64,000 nucleotides of DNA. Source: Paludisphaera soli. GTDB taxonomy: Bacteria; Planctomycetota; Planctomycetia; Isosphaerales; Isosphaeraceae. Positions 25,722-34,840 of the stretch are shown one piece after another. The notes under the pieces are model-generated. The model was not told the origin of the DNA. It worked only from the letters and a program-made list of their open reading frames with translations, and searched no databases. Numbering within the stretch: position 1 is the stretch's first letter; each line of letters starts with the position of its first letter. A program made the translations under genes and the position numbers. The stretch covers positions 62,001-126,000 of the forward strand of contig NZ_JAALJI010000013.1 of the NCBI RefSeq assembly GCF_011064595.1, written 5' to 3'.

Positions 25722-27254
25722 TCAGACTTCCGCCCCCGCTCGATTCGTGTAGCCCTGGAACGCCGCGGCGAGCAGCTTCTCCTCGGTCCACTCGCCCCGC
25801 GCGAAGGTCGCGACGAGCCGCCCGGCCGAGATCACCGCGATCCGGTCGCAGATCAGGAGCAGCTCCTCGACCTCGCTCGACACGACGACGACCCCCGCGC
25901 CCCGGGCGGCGGTCTCGTCGATCAGGCGGTAGATCTCGAATTTGGCCGCCACGTCGACCCCGCGCGTCGGCTCGTCGAACATCATGACGCGGGGCTCGCG
26001 CAGGAGCCATCGGCCGACGACGACCTTCTGCTGATTCCCGCCGCTGAGCTGCTCCGCCGGCTGCTCCAGCGAATGGCAAGCGAGCTGGACCCTCCGGGCC
26101 GTGGAGGCCGCGTCCTCGCGCTCCCGACGCGCCTTGAGGAACCCTAGGGGGCCGCGATAGGCCTTCCGCCGGCCGAGCGTCAGGTTCATGCGGATCGACC
26201 TCGGCAGCAAGAGACCCTCGGTCTTGCGGTCCTCCGGGACGAGCCCCAGCCCCGCCGCGACCGCCTGCCGAGGCTGCCGGAACCGGGTCGGCGTCGCACC
26301 GGCGACGGACACGGTCCCCGAGTCGGCGGGGTCGGCCCCGAAGATCGCCCGCAGCAGCTCGGTCCGGCCCGATCCGACGAGGCCCGAGATCCCGAGCACC
26401 TCGCCGGCGTGCACGTCGAAGCTCACGTCGCGCACGCGGTCGCCGCGCGAGAGGCTTCGGACGCGCAGGACGACTTCGCCCGTCGCTCGCGCGTGGCGAA
26501 GTTCCTCGCGCGAGGGGTTCGAGCCGACCATCAAGCGGACGGCCTCGTTCAGGTCGAGTTCGGCCGCCGGCCGGGTGGCGACGAGCTTTCCGTCGCGGAG
26601 CACGCTGATGCGGTCGGCGATCCGGCGGACCTCGTCGAGGCGGTGGCTGATATAAACGATCGCCGCGCCTTGCTGCTTCAGCCGGGCGATGTTGGCGAAC
26701 AGGCGGTCGACCTGAGGGGCGGTCAGAGCGGCGGTCGGCTCGTCGAGGATCAGGACCCGGCAGGGGCGTTCGAGGCTGCGGGCGATCTCGACGAGCTGCT
26801 GCTCGCCGACGCCCAGCCGCGAGGTCGGCGTCTCCGGGTCGAGACCGTCCAGGCCCACCCGCGACAGGGCCCGGGCCGCGTCGCGGCGGAGGGCGCCGAA
26901 GCGGACGACGCCGAACCGGGTCGGTAAGCGGTCGAGGAACAGGTTCTCGGCCACGGTCAGCGTCGGGAGCAGCGTCAGCTCCTGCTGGACGATCTGCACG
27001 CCGGCGGCCTCGGCCTGGTGCTTGGCGGCGGGCCGGTAGGTGGCGGCTTGCAGGGTCATTTCGCCCGAGTCGGGCGGGCCGAGTCCGGCGAGGATCCGCG
27101 CAAGGGTGCTCTTGCCGGCCCCGTTCGCCCCCATGAGCGCGTGGACCTCCCCCGGGAAGAGGTCGAGGTCCACGGCGCGGAGCACGGGCGCGGCGTAGCT
27201 CTTGCAGAGCCCGCGGACGGCGAGCAGCGGGGCGTTCGCGTCGGGTTGCGTCAC
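25722..27254 (-). CDS. Ribose-type ABC transporter ATP-binding protein (tandem ATPase, RbsA family)
   Basis: A 510-residue protein with two ABC domains. The first has Walker A GANGAGKST near residue 45, signature LGVGEQQLVEIARSL near 142 and Walker B RVLILDEPTAALT. The second has the degenerate P-loop GLVGSGRTE typical of RbsA-type second halves, signature LSGGNQQKVVVGRWLL near 403 and MMFDEPTRGVDV. It powers uptake through the adjacent permease. The start is GTG, leaving one base after the TAA of the binding-protein gene. Such spacing implies translational coupling. Confidence 0.95.
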   Translation of the reverse strand: MTQPDANAPLLAVRGLCKSYAAPVLRAVDLDLFPGEVHALMGANGAGKSTLARILAGLGPPDSGEMTLQAATYRPAAKHQAEAAGVQIVQQELTLLPTLTVAENLFLDRLPTRFGVVRFGALRRDAARALSRVGLDGLDPETPTSRLGVGEQQLVEIARSLERPCRVLILDEPTAALTAPQVDRLFANIARLKQQGAAIVYISHRLDEVRRIADRISVLRDGKLVATRPAAELDLNEAVRLMVGSNPSREELRHARATGEVVLRVRSLSRGDRVRDVSFDVHAGEVLGISGLVGSGRTELLRAIFGADPADSGTVSVAGATPTRFRQPRQAVAAGLGLVPEDRKTEGLLLPRSIRMNLTLGRRKAYRGPLGFLKARREREDAASTARRVQLACHSLEQPAEQLSGGNQQKVVVGRWLLREPRVMMFDEPTRGVDVAAKFEIYRLIDETAARGAGVVVVSSEVEELLLICDRIAVISAGRLVATFARGEWTEEKLLAAAFQGYTNRAGAEV

Positions 27255-27255
27255 G

Positions 27256-28239
27256 TTACTTCTTGACCACGAGGTCCACGGGGGTCGTGCGGTCGGCCGG
27301 GGTCTCCTTCTTGGCGATGACGTCGAGCGCGCACTGGAGACCGAAGACGGCGAGCTGGTCGGCGTGCTGGTCGATCGTGGCGAGGATCGCGCCCTCGTCG
27401 ATGGCGGTGCGCACGGCGGCGATGCCGTCGTAGCCGATGATCTCCACCTGCCCCGAGCGGCCGGCCGCCTTGACCGCCGCGAGGGCGCCCAGGGCCATGC
27501 TGTCGTTGCAGCACATCAGGGCCTTGATCTCGGGATGCTCGCTGAGCATGGCCGAGGCCACGCGGTTCGCCTGCGCGATCTCCCACTGGGCGCTCTGCGA
27601 GTCGACGATCTTGAGGTCGGCGGCCTTCGCGGAGTCCTGGAAGCCCAGCAGTCGCTGCTGGCCGTTGAACGCCGTCTTGAGCCCCTCGACGATCGCCACG
27701 GGGTCGCCGGGCTTGAGCTTCGCGGCCAGGTAGTCCCCGGCGAGCTTCGCCCCGGCGCGGTTGTTCGGCCCCACGAACGGGACCTTGATCCCCTGTTCCG
27801 CGAGCACGGCGTCGTCCAGCTTGTTGTCGATGTTGACGACGACGATCCCGGCCTCCTGCGCGTGACGGCAGGCCGAGACGAGGGCCTTGGAGTCCGCCGG
27901 GGCGATGACGATGGCGGCGACGTTCTGGCCGACCATCTCCTCCACCAGCGACACCTGGCGTTGGATGTCGCGCTCGTCCTTGATGCCGTTGACGATCAGG
28001 TCGAACTGGTCGGCGTGCTCCTTCTGATAGGCCTTCGCGCCCTCGGCCATGACCGCGAAGAACTCGTTCGCCAGCGACTTCATGATGAGCGCGATGCGCG
28101 GCTTGCCGGGCGACGCCGGCGCGGTCGAGCCGGCGGGGCCGCCGGGAGCGTCGGCGGGCTGGCCGCAGCCGCCGAGGGCGACGAGGAAGGCCGCGGCCAG
28201 CCCGAGGATCGGGAGCGAGGAGGTTCGGGAGGTCCTCAA
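27256..28239 (-). CDS. Ribose-type ABC transporter substrate-binding lipoprotein
   Basis: A 327-residue periplasmic binding protein of the type I sugar-binding family. A TTG start is chosen: AAGGAG lies seven bases upstream and its TTGA overlaps the TGA stop of the nucleoside hydrolase gene. This start gives a normal lipoprotein signal with lipobox LGGC and lipidated Cys25. Binding-fold motifs include RIALIMKSLANEFFAVMAEG, AAIVIAPADSKALVSAC, VVNIDNKLDD and EIIGYDGIAAVRTAID. Ligand is probably ribose or a nucleoside, judged from its operon partner. Confidence 0.93.
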   Translation of the reverse strand: MRTSRTSSLPILGLAAAFLVALGGCGQPADAPGGPAGSTAPASPGKPRIALIMKSLANEFFAVMAEGAKAYQKEHADQFDLIVNGIKDERDIQRQVSLVEEMVGQNVAAIVIAPADSKALVSACRHAQEAGIVVVNIDNKLDDAVLAEQGIKVPFVGPNNRAGAKLAGDYLAAKLKPGDPVAIVEGLKTAFNGQQRLLGFQDSAKAADLKIVDSQSAQWEIAQANRVASAMLSEHPEIKALMCCNDSMALGALAAVKAAGRSGQVEIIGYDGIAAVRTAIDEGAILATIDQHADQLAVFGLQCALDVIAKKETPADRTTPVDLVVKK

Positions 28240-29279
28240 GGCCGGGCTCCTTCGCGATGGTCGGGGGGCTGACTGGAGAGCTGGACGAGCGCCTCGACGA
28301 CGCGGGCCTTCTGCGAGTCGTCGCGGAGGATCAGGTAGCGGCTGCGGCCATTCGGATCCTCGACGAACTTCGAGTGGCCGTCCTTCTCGATCGTCACCGC
28401 AACCGGGCCGGAGACGTCGAAGTAGCCCCGGTCGGGCTGGACGGCGTAGAGGACGCTGGTCAGGTCCCAGGTGGGTCGGTTGTGCGGCGGCGGGTTGTAC
28501 AGGATGTAGGCCTCGGCCAGAGGGTGATGCTCGACGTATCCGTAATCGCGCTCGATGCTCGTGGCGGGGTAGGGGACGGCGATGCCGATCTCGAAGCCGC
28601 TCCAGATCATCTCGGTCGGCCACTTCTCGGCCAGCTTCGCGCAGCTCGGGATGTCCTTCACCACGTTGTATTCGATGTAGTGGGCGTTGCCGTCGATGGG
28701 CTGGAACGAGCCGGCCATGAGCGACAGGAACTTGACCTTGGCCCGGACCAGCTCGACGCCGGTCAGCGGCGAGAACTCGTCGCCGGGGGTGTCGAGCAGC
28801 CGGGCGAGGTTGGTGGAGAAGCCCACCTGCGCTATGACGACCGACTGGTCGGGCCGGGCGGCGAGGGCCTTGCGGATCACGGCGGTCGCGGGCGGGGCGT
28901 CGACCAGGTCGTGGGGATAGCGGGGCTTGCCGTCGTCCTTCTGATCGACCATCGGCAGGTACTTGCCGTCCTCCTTCGCGCCGCCTCCCTCGCCGACGAC
29001 GCCGACGGGGACCCGGCCCCGGCCGTAGAAGGTGTTGACCAGGTCGACGAAGAGGGCGGCCTTGGGGTTGTCGACGCTGACAGTGACGGCGAGCAGCTTG
29101 CACGCCCCGCGCGACTCCAGGGAGTGGATCATCCCCAGGGCGAGGACGTCGTCGACGTCGCCGCAGATGTCGGTGTCGAAGATCACGCCGACGGGCTCCG
29201 GCTCGGCGGCCCGCGACGTGGGGGGCGCGGCGGCGATCAACGACGCCCCCGCGATCAGGAAGCTCCAGACGCCTCGCAT
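28236..29279 (-). CDS. Exported nucleoside hydrolase
   Basis: A 347-residue protein of the inosine-uridine nucleoside hydrolase family, which splits ribonucleosides into base and ribose. The Ca-binding signature VIFDTDICGDVDDVLALGM (about 32-50) has the expected aspartates, and a later GFEIGIAVPYPAT carries family residues. An N-terminal signal peptide (MRGVWSFLIAGASLIAAAPP...SRA) sends it to the periplasm, unusual because many family members are cytosolic. It is the first gene of the ABC operon, so ribose or base released outside the membrane could be captured by the binding protein. The TGA overlaps the next gene's TTG start. Confidence 0.93.
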   Translation of the reverse strand: MRGVWSFLIAGASLIAAAPPTSRAAEPEPVGVIFDTDICGDVDDVLALGMIHSLESRGACKLLAVTVSVDNPKAALFVDLVNTFYGRGRVPVGVVGEGGGAKEDGKYLPMVDQKDDGKPRYPHDLVDAPPATAVIRKALAARPDQSVVIAQVGFSTNLARLLDTPGDEFSPLTGVELVRAKVKFLSLMAGSFQPIDGNAHYIEYNVVKDIPSCAKLAEKWPTEMIWSGFEIGIAVPYPATSIERDYGYVEHHPLAEAYILYNPPPHNRPTWDLTSVLYAVQPDRGYFDVSGPVAVTIEKDGHSKFVEDPNGRSRYLILRDDSQKARVVEALVQLSSQPPDHREGARP

Positions 29280-29341
29280 CGATTCAACCTCATGAGTTCG
29301 GCCCGACCCAGGCCGTTCGGGAAGGTGGAGGGACGGGGGCT

Positions 29342-29370
29342 ACTCTAAGTCAGGCCCGGGGGCCGGGCAA
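29342..29370 (-). promoter_or_regulatory. Predicted promoter of the nucleoside hydrolase-ABC operon
   Basis: On the minus strand: TTGCCC (29365-29370), a 17-base spacer and TAGAGT (29342-29347), about 65 bases upstream of the nucleoside hydrolase ATG. Confidence 0.45.
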
Positions 29371-29507
29371 GGCCCCGGCGGGGGGTTCCGGCCGGTCCGC
29401 GGGGGTCGCGCCTCGCATTGCGATCGGCGCTGCCGTATGGTGTCGGGGATCGGCCGACCGCGTCGGATTCACCGCCGCGGGCCGATACGCGGAAGGACCC
29501 TCCCGCC

Positions 29508-30440
29508 ATGAATCGAGAACCCAGCCCCCGCGACGCGAGACCGGACGGGACCAGTCGTCGCGACCTCCTGAAGGCCGCCGGCGCGGTCGCCGCGGGCCTC
29601 GGGGGCGCGACCCGAATTGCGAAGGCGAGGACCATGCCCCTCATCAAGAACGGCCGGATCAAGCAGTCGCTCGTCCACTGGTGCTACGAGCCCTACTGGA
29701 AGGATTACGACGCGTTCATCCAGGTCGCCAAGGACCTGGGCTGCACCAGCGTCGAGCTGGCGCCGCCGGCGATGTACCCCAAGCTCAAGGCCGCCGGCCT
29801 CGACAACGCCATCGCCCAGATCGACATGAGCCCGGACCCGCCGTTCCTCCGCGGGTTCAACAATCCCAAGGACTGGGACAAGGTCATCGCCGCCACGAAG
29901 ACCGCGATCGACGCCTGCGCCGAGTACGGCTTCAAGCGGGTCATCGGCTTCACCGGCTACTCCGAAGGGCTCACGCCCGAGCAGGGGGCCGACAACTGCG
30001 TCGAGGGCTTCAAGAAGGTGGTCGGCTACGCCGAGCAGAAGGGCGTGACGATCTGCCTGGAGATGCTCAACACGCGGGCCGCCGACCACCCCATGAAGGG
30101 CCACCCCGGCTACCAGGGGGACCACACCGACTACTGCGTCGACATCATCAAGCGGGTCGGCTCGCCCAACCTGAAGCTCCTGTTCGACTTCTACCACGTC
30201 CAGATCATGGACGGCGACCTCATCCGCCGCCTCCACGAGCTGAAGGAGCTGGTCGGCCACATCCACACGGCCGGCAACCCGGGCCGCGCCGAGCTGGACG
30301 AGAAGCAGGAGATCTACTTCCCGCCCCTGATGCACGCGCTGCTGGACATCGGCTACGACGGCTACGTCGGCCACGAGTTCATCCCCACCCGCGACCCGCT
30401 CGAAGGGCTGAAGCAGGCCGTGACCCTCTGCGACGTCTGA
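29508..30440 (+). CDS. Tat-exported hydroxypyruvate isomerase-like TIM-barrel protein
   Basis: A 310-residue protein with a twin-arginine signal (TSRRDLLKAAGAVAAGLGG, about residues 16-34), preceded by a polar N-terminal segment. The barrel matches the hydroxypyruvate isomerase branch of the sugar isomerase family: VTICLEMLNTR (metal-binding Glu), KLLFDFYHVQIMDGDLIRR, VGHIHTAGNPGRAELDE with the characteristic HxHxAG-PGR element, and GYDGYVGHEFIPT. It may interconvert hydroxypyruvate and tartronate semialdehyde or a related ketose. It is divergent from the nucleoside hydrolase operon, with 228 bases between. A GC hairpin after the stop may terminate it. Confidence 0.85.
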   Translation: MNREPSPRDARPDGTSRRDLLKAAGAVAAGLGGATRIAKARTMPLIKNGRIKQSLVHWCYEPYWKDYDAFIQVAKDLGCTSVELAPPAMYPKLKAAGLDNAIAQIDMSPDPPFLRGFNNPKDWDKVIAATKTAIDACAEYGFKRVIGFTGYSEGLTPEQGADNCVEGFKKVVGYAEQKGVTICLEMLNTRAADHPMKGHPGYQGDHTDYCVDIIKRVGSPNLKLLFDFYHVQIMDGDLIRRLHELKELVGHIHTAGNPGRAELDEKQEIYFPPLMHALLDIGYDGYVGHEFIPTRDPLEGLKQAVTLCDV

Positions 30441-30458
30441 CGCCCGACCGACCCGCTT

Positions 30459-30488
30459 CCCCCGGCCGGCGCCGGCGCCCGCCGGGGG
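30459..30488 (+). terminator. Possible GC-hairpin terminator
   Basis: An 8-bp perfect stem (30459-30466 with 30481-30488) and a 14-base GC-rich loop, 18 bases after the isomerase stop. There is no clear U-tract, so the call is tentative. Confidence 0.42.
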
Positions 30489-30617
30489 CGGGATTGGTTC
30501 ACGCCACGACCGCGTCCGTCGGCCCGCCGGCCAACCGCGGCCACGGAGTAGATTCCATGCAAGAGTGGGAGGGATGAGCCAAGGAAGAGGCCTCTGCCAA
30601 GGACGTTGGGAATCGTT

Positions 30618-31724
30618 ATGAACGGACGGGTCGCCGACATCCTCGTCTACCACGCGACCAGGTCGTTCGGGTCCAGGGAGAACCTCGTCCGGCAGGGGGA
30701 GAGGGTCGCCCACCTCTACCGGTCCCTTGAGCCGGAAGAGGCGGCGGCCCTCGCCCGCCTTGCTGTCGAAGGCACGGAACCCACGGCGATGGCCGAGTCC
30801 GACATGATTCTCCGCTGCCTCGGCTGCCTGCGCCCCGGCTCGCTCACCGGGCATCACGAGGCGTTGATCCACCGTGGCCTGTTCTATCCGCCCGTGATCT
30901 ACCACCGAGCGGGTCCGGACATCGCCAGGCGATTGCTCGATCGGCTGCCCGGCGAGCCCATGAACCACGTTCTCTGCGCCCTAGCGTGGGTCGGCGGTGA
31001 GGACTTCGAGGCTGCGCTCCGCTCCTGGCGGGAACAGCCCCCAGCGTGGGCGAAGGAACTCGACCTCCCTCCCGAGCGATATGCTCATCAGGCGGGCTGG
31101 GAATTGGATCGGGAGGGGCATCGTCGTGACTTGACGACGCCGACATGTCGCCCGCTCGTGCCGCCGCACGAAGTCCCCGGCGAAGTGACGGGCGTCCGGT
31201 TCCTGGAGGGTCACGAGGGCGCGTGCGGGTGGTGCGGGCGACCCCTGACCACCCTCCTCGATATCGACCTCGAAACCTACCCGATGGTCCACGTCACGCC
31301 ATTCCAGGGCCGTCTGCGGATCGCCGCTTGCGAGGTCTGCTCGTGTTACGGCACGGTGTTCACAAAGGTCGACATGAAGGGGTCGTTCGCGTGGCATGGA
31401 TCGAACGAGAGGCCGGACGACCTGCCCGAACCGGACGAGGAATGGGAGACGCTGCCTCGGCACGGCCTCGCGCCAGGACCGCGACCTCGCGATCCGGTCG
31501 AGTCGGCCGACTGGCTGGTGCCCGGCGTGAGTTTCTCGCAACTCGGGGGGCATCCGACCTGGATCCAGGACGCCGAGTATCCCGAGTGTCCGGACTGTCA
31601 CCAAACGATGCCCTTCGTCGGACAGATCTCCAACGAAGACTGCCAGGAATTCGGCGAGGGGATCTACTACCTCTTCGCCTGCGGGCGTTGCGGCGTGACG
31701 GCGACGGGGTATCAGCAGTCGTGA
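30618..31724 (+). CDS. Hypothetical protein with paired CxxC motifs
   Basis: A 368-residue protein I cannot assign. The N-terminal 180 residues are helical and charged, with a cluster of hydrophobic/acidic segments (LYRSLEPEEAAALARLAVEG). The C-terminal half holds four two-cysteine knuckles: CGWCG near residue 202, CEVC near 239, CPDC near 332 and CGRC near 354. They fall into two pairs (about 200-240 and 330-355), suggesting two zinc ribbons. The YPECPDCHQTMPFVGQI and GIYYLFACGRCG elements recall DUF1963-like proteins, but I would not assign that family. The ATG at 30618 is preferred over a TTG 12 bases upstream. GC3 is lower than in neighbours, which may hint at transfer. Confidence 0.68.
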   Translation: MNGRVADILVYHATRSFGSRENLVRQGERVAHLYRSLEPEEAAALARLAVEGTEPTAMAESDMILRCLGCLRPGSLTGHHEALIHRGLFYPPVIYHRAGPDIARRLLDRLPGEPMNHVLCALAWVGGEDFEAALRSWREQPPAWAKELDLPPERYAHQAGWELDREGHRRDLTTPTCRPLVPPHEVPGEVTGVRFLEGHEGACGWCGRPLTTLLDIDLETYPMVHVTPFQGRLRIAACEVCSCYGTVFTKVDMKGSFAWHGSNERPDDLPEPDEEWETLPRHGLAPGPRPRDPVESADWLVPGVSFSQLGGHPTWIQDAEYPECPDCHQTMPFVGQISNEDCQEFGEGIYYLFACGRCGVTATGYQQS

Positions 31725-32231
31725 AGACCCTCCCGTTCGATAGGCTGGGACGTCAGTAGGCGTTGACAGCCTCTCAGACCGTGCTGGAGCCTTCTCTGAT
31801 CGCGGCTGGCCGCGGTCGCGGAACCTATACTGACCTGATGGGCCGGCCGTCGCCGGGAGAGGCGACGTCGAGTCGCGACTTCCGGGCGGTGATCGACCGT
31901 GGCGACGACGGCTTGACGATCGGCGACGCGATGCCGAGGCATACCGGCACCCTGATCGACGCCTGGTCGAGGACGAGGCGGCCCTGGGCCCATTCTGCTC
32001 CATCGAGACGGCCTCGCCCGCCAAGTCGACGTCCTACCCGCTCTGGTCGCCGTCGACGGCTTCCCCGGCGGACCGTCGCCAAGAGCGACTTTCCGCCGGA
32101 CGTCCAGGATCGGAAGCAGCCCCCGCATCGGCGCACCCACGTTCGTTATGGACGAGGGATTGAGAATTTGTTACCCTATTGGCTTGTTTCGAAGGCGGCG
32201 GGCGGGCGAGGGAAAGGGTGAGGTTCCGCGG
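31725..32231. other. Intergenic region, no recognisable gene
   Basis: These 507 bases lie between the CxxC protein and the RNA helicase. A 152-codon plus-strand frame (31763-32221) and two minus-strand frames are open, but their translations are Arg/Pro-rich and match nothing I know. A TTGACA occurs at 31764-31769 without a matching -10. The last 70 bases are relatively AT-rich and probably carry the helicase promoter. Confidence 0.5.
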
Positions 32232-34019
32232 ATGGCTGAGAAGGCTGAGAAGGCTGAAAAGGTAGAAAAACCGGAGAAGTTGGAGAAGGCGTCGAAGAAG
32301 GCGGTCGAGCCAGGGTTCACCACCTTGGGGCTGGATCCGCGACTAGTGGACGCCCTGACGGTGCTCGGCTATGAGGAGCCGTCCCCGATTCAGCGTGCGG
32401 CGATCCCCGTGTTGCTCACGGGGAAGGATCTGGTCGGACAGGCGGCGACCGGTACGGGCAAGACGGCGGCCTTCGCCCTCCCGATGCTGCATCGGCTGTC
32501 CGAGGCGGACAAGAAGCACGCCCGGCCGTTCGCGCTGGTGCTGGTGCCGACTCGCGAGCTTGCGATGCAGGTCGCCGAGGCCGTCCACAAATATGGAAGG
32601 CCGCTGGGTGCCTCGGTACTGCCGGTGTACGGCGGACAGGCCTACGGGCCCCAGATCCGCGCGCTGGAGCGCGGGACCGACATCGTCATCGCCACGCCCG
32701 GCCGCGCGCTCGACCTCATCAAGCGGAAGACCCTCCGCCTGGACGGCGTCCGCATCGTCGTGCTCGACGAGGCCGACGAGATGCTGGACATGGGTTTCGC
32801 CGAGGACATCGAGTCGATCCTGTCGGACACGCCCAAGGAGCGGCAGACGGTGCTCTTCTCGGCGACGCTCCCCCCCCGGATCGCGTCGATCGCCAAGAAG
32901 CACCTGACCGATCCTCAGAAGATCCAGATCCAGGCCGAGCCGTCGGCCGCCGGCACGGTCCCCCTGGTCAAGCAGACCGCGTACATCGTCCCCCGGGGCC
33001 ACAAGCTGGCGACCCTCGGCCGGGTGCTCGACATCGAGAATCCGACCTCGGCGATCGTCTTCTGCCGCCGCCGCAACGAGGTCGACGACCTGGTGGAGAC
33101 GCTGAGCGCCCGCGGCTGCCGCGTCGAGGGGCTGCACGGCGGCATGACCCAGGAGCAGCGCAATCGGGTCATGAAGAAGTTCCGGAGCGAGACGGCCGAG
33201 CTGCTGATCGCCACCGACGTCGCCGCCCGCGGCCTGGACATCCAGCAGCTTTCGCACGTCATCAACTTCGACGTGCCGGTCGAGGCCGAGTCGTACGTCC
33301 ACCGGATCGGCCGCGTCGGCCGCGCCGGGCGTGAGGGCGTGGCGATCACCCTGGCCGAGCCCCGCGAGCACCGACAACTCCGGATGATCGAGCACGCGAC
33401 GGGCCAGAAGATCACCATCGAGAAGATCCCGACGGTGGCCGACCTCCGGGCCCGCCGACTCGAGCTGACGCGTGCGTCGATCCGCGAGGCCGTGGTCGGC
33501 GGCGAGCTCGAGCGTTACCGCGTGATCGTCGAATCGCTGGCCGGCGAATTCGACATGATGGACGTGGCGATGGCCGCCGCCAAGCTCCTGCACCTGTCGA
33601 TCGGGGCCGACTCCCAGCAGGAGGAGGAGGACATCCCCGACGTCGAGATGCAGCGCGATCGGCCGTTCCGCGACGCCCGCGGCGCGGGAGGGCGGGGGCC
33701 CGTTCGGAATTCTCGAGACGGCCGCGACCCGCGCGGCGACCGCCGTCGTCCGGACGGCGACAGCAGCCGTGGCGCGAACATGACCCGCCTTTTCGTCGGC
33801 GCCGGCCGCGCCGCGGGGGTGCGGCCGCAGGATCTCGTCGGCGCCATCACGGGCGAGGCCGGCTTGACCGGCCGCCAGGTGGGCGACATCGACATCGCCG
33901 ACCGCTTCTCGCTCGTCGAGGTCCCCTCCGAGCTGGCCGACTCCGTCATCGACGCGCTCCGCGGCAGCCGCATCAAGGGCCGCAGCGTCATCGTCCGCCG
34001 CGAACGAAGCGAGGAGTGA
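32232..34019 (+). CDS. DEAD-box ATP-dependent RNA helicase (DeaD/CsdA-like)
   Basis: A 595-residue RNA helicase. The N terminus (residues 2-26) is a repetitive Ala/Glu/Lys stretch (KAEKAEKVEKPEKLEK). The core has the Q motif YEEPSPIQRAAIP, motif I ATGTGKTAAF, PTRELA, DEAD box VLDEADEMLDMGF, SAT, ATDVAARGLDI and HRIGRVGRAGREG. After an Arg/Asp-rich linker (about 490-530), the C-terminal region MTRLFVGAGRAAGVRPQDLV resembles the DbpA RNA-binding domain of DeaD proteins. Roles are probably ribosome assembly and RNA turnover. The start at 32232 has GAGGT upstream; in-frame codons before it read non-conserved sequence. Confidence 0.95.
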   Translation: MAEKAEKAEKVEKPEKLEKASKKAVEPGFTTLGLDPRLVDALTVLGYEEPSPIQRAAIPVLLTGKDLVGQAATGTGKTAAFALPMLHRLSEADKKHARPFALVLVPTRELAMQVAEAVHKYGRPLGASVLPVYGGQAYGPQIRALERGTDIVIATPGRALDLIKRKTLRLDGVRIVVLDEADEMLDMGFAEDIESILSDTPKERQTVLFSATLPPRIASIAKKHLTDPQKIQIQAEPSAAGTVPLVKQTAYIVPRGHKLATLGRVLDIENPTSAIVFCRRRNEVDDLVETLSARGCRVEGLHGGMTQEQRNRVMKKFRSETAELLIATDVAARGLDIQQLSHVINFDVPVEAESYVHRIGRVGRAGREGVAITLAEPREHRQLRMIEHATGQKITIEKIPTVADLRARRLELTRASIREAVVGGELERYRVIVESLAGEFDMMDVAMAAAKLLHLSIGADSQQEEEDIPDVEMQRDRPFRDARGAGGRGPVRNSRDGRDPRGDRRRPDGDSSRGANMTRLFVGAGRAAGVRPQDLVGAITGEAGLTGRQVGDIDIADRFSLVEVPSELADSVIDALRGSRIKGRSVIVRRERSEE

Positions 34020-34167
34020 CGCGCCCTCCGCCCGCGATCGGCCGCCGCGCGACCACGATGCGCCGCGGCGGCCGGAGAGCCGGCGTCGGGGCGGTCGGAG
34101 GCTTCTCGGCCCTGGCCCCCTCGTACCGACCGCTCCCCGCTCTGCGATCGAGCCGGCCCGGGGCCGA

Positions 34168-34604
34168 TCAGCCCCGTCGCGGGATCCCCGGCGAGACGCC
34201 TTGCAACCGCCGGAACCATCGGACGGATCGGCCCCACCGGCCGATGGGGCGGATTAGGACTCGCTCCCCCTTCAGGAACCGATCCAGGTCGTCGGCCAAC
34301 TCGCCGGCTGTGGCATAGCGATCCGCGGGATCCCTTCGGAATCCAGCAGGATGTGATCGAGCTTCAGGTCGTGGTGGAGCGCGTGACGAGAGTGAAGCTC
34401 GCTGATCGCGACGGCGACGACTTTCATCAGGGCCGCAGCCTCACGCGGAGTCGGCGGGGCCGTCGCCCACTGCTCGTTGAGCGTCCCTCCATCCAGGAAT
34501 TCCAGGACGACATAGCCCCAGTCCCCGGTCGTGCCGACATCGTACATCGCGACGAAGTTCGGGTGTTGGAATCGGGCTACCGCCTGGAAGTCGAAATCGC
34601 TTTC
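34168..34604 (-). pseudogene. Serine/threonine protein kinase relic with internal deletion
   Basis: Reading from 34604 after an in-frame TAA, the sequence encodes the kinase N-lobe end and catalytic loop: FQAVARFQHPNFVAMYDVG, YVVLEFLDGGTLNEQW, and HHDLKLDHILLDSEGI (HRDLKxxN-like, with His for Arg and for Asn). At about 34330 the homology shifts frame and jumps to the extreme C terminus of planctomycete kinases, RDPADRYATAGELADDL, which ends at a TGA at 34168. The ATP-binding loop and lysine, the DFG region and most of the C-lobe are missing. This is a decayed kinase with a large internal deletion. The 233 bases upstream (34608-34840) hold nothing recognisable. Confidence 0.8.
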
Positions 34605-34840
34605 TTACGGACGCCCTGCGAAACCGGGGCATCGATTCAGCCCTCGCTTGTGAGGATCCGACGCTTGCTTGATCGGAGCGGCGTCCGTCGACCGGGGGAT
34701 GTCTCGCGATTGGAGCAGGGCCGAGAGGACGCGTCGAGCGAGGGGCGATCGAATCGAGATCACCTTGCGCGTTAGGGCCGGTCCTGGAGCGGCCGCTCCT
34801 TCCCCGGCGTCGCGTGGAGTGACCGCGAGGGTGCAGGCGA

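Noticed and set aside
31764-31769. TTGACA as a -35 element
   Set aside because: No -10-like hexamer lies 15-19 bases downstream.
31763-32221. Plus-strand frame of 152 codons before the RNA helicase
   Set aside because: No recognisable domain, Arg/Pro-rich translation and no ribosome site.
34272-34547. A short intact kinase gene beginning at ATG 34547
   Set aside because: The frame lacks the ATP-binding loop, lysine and activation segment, and homology resumes in another frame, so it is a pseudogene remnant.
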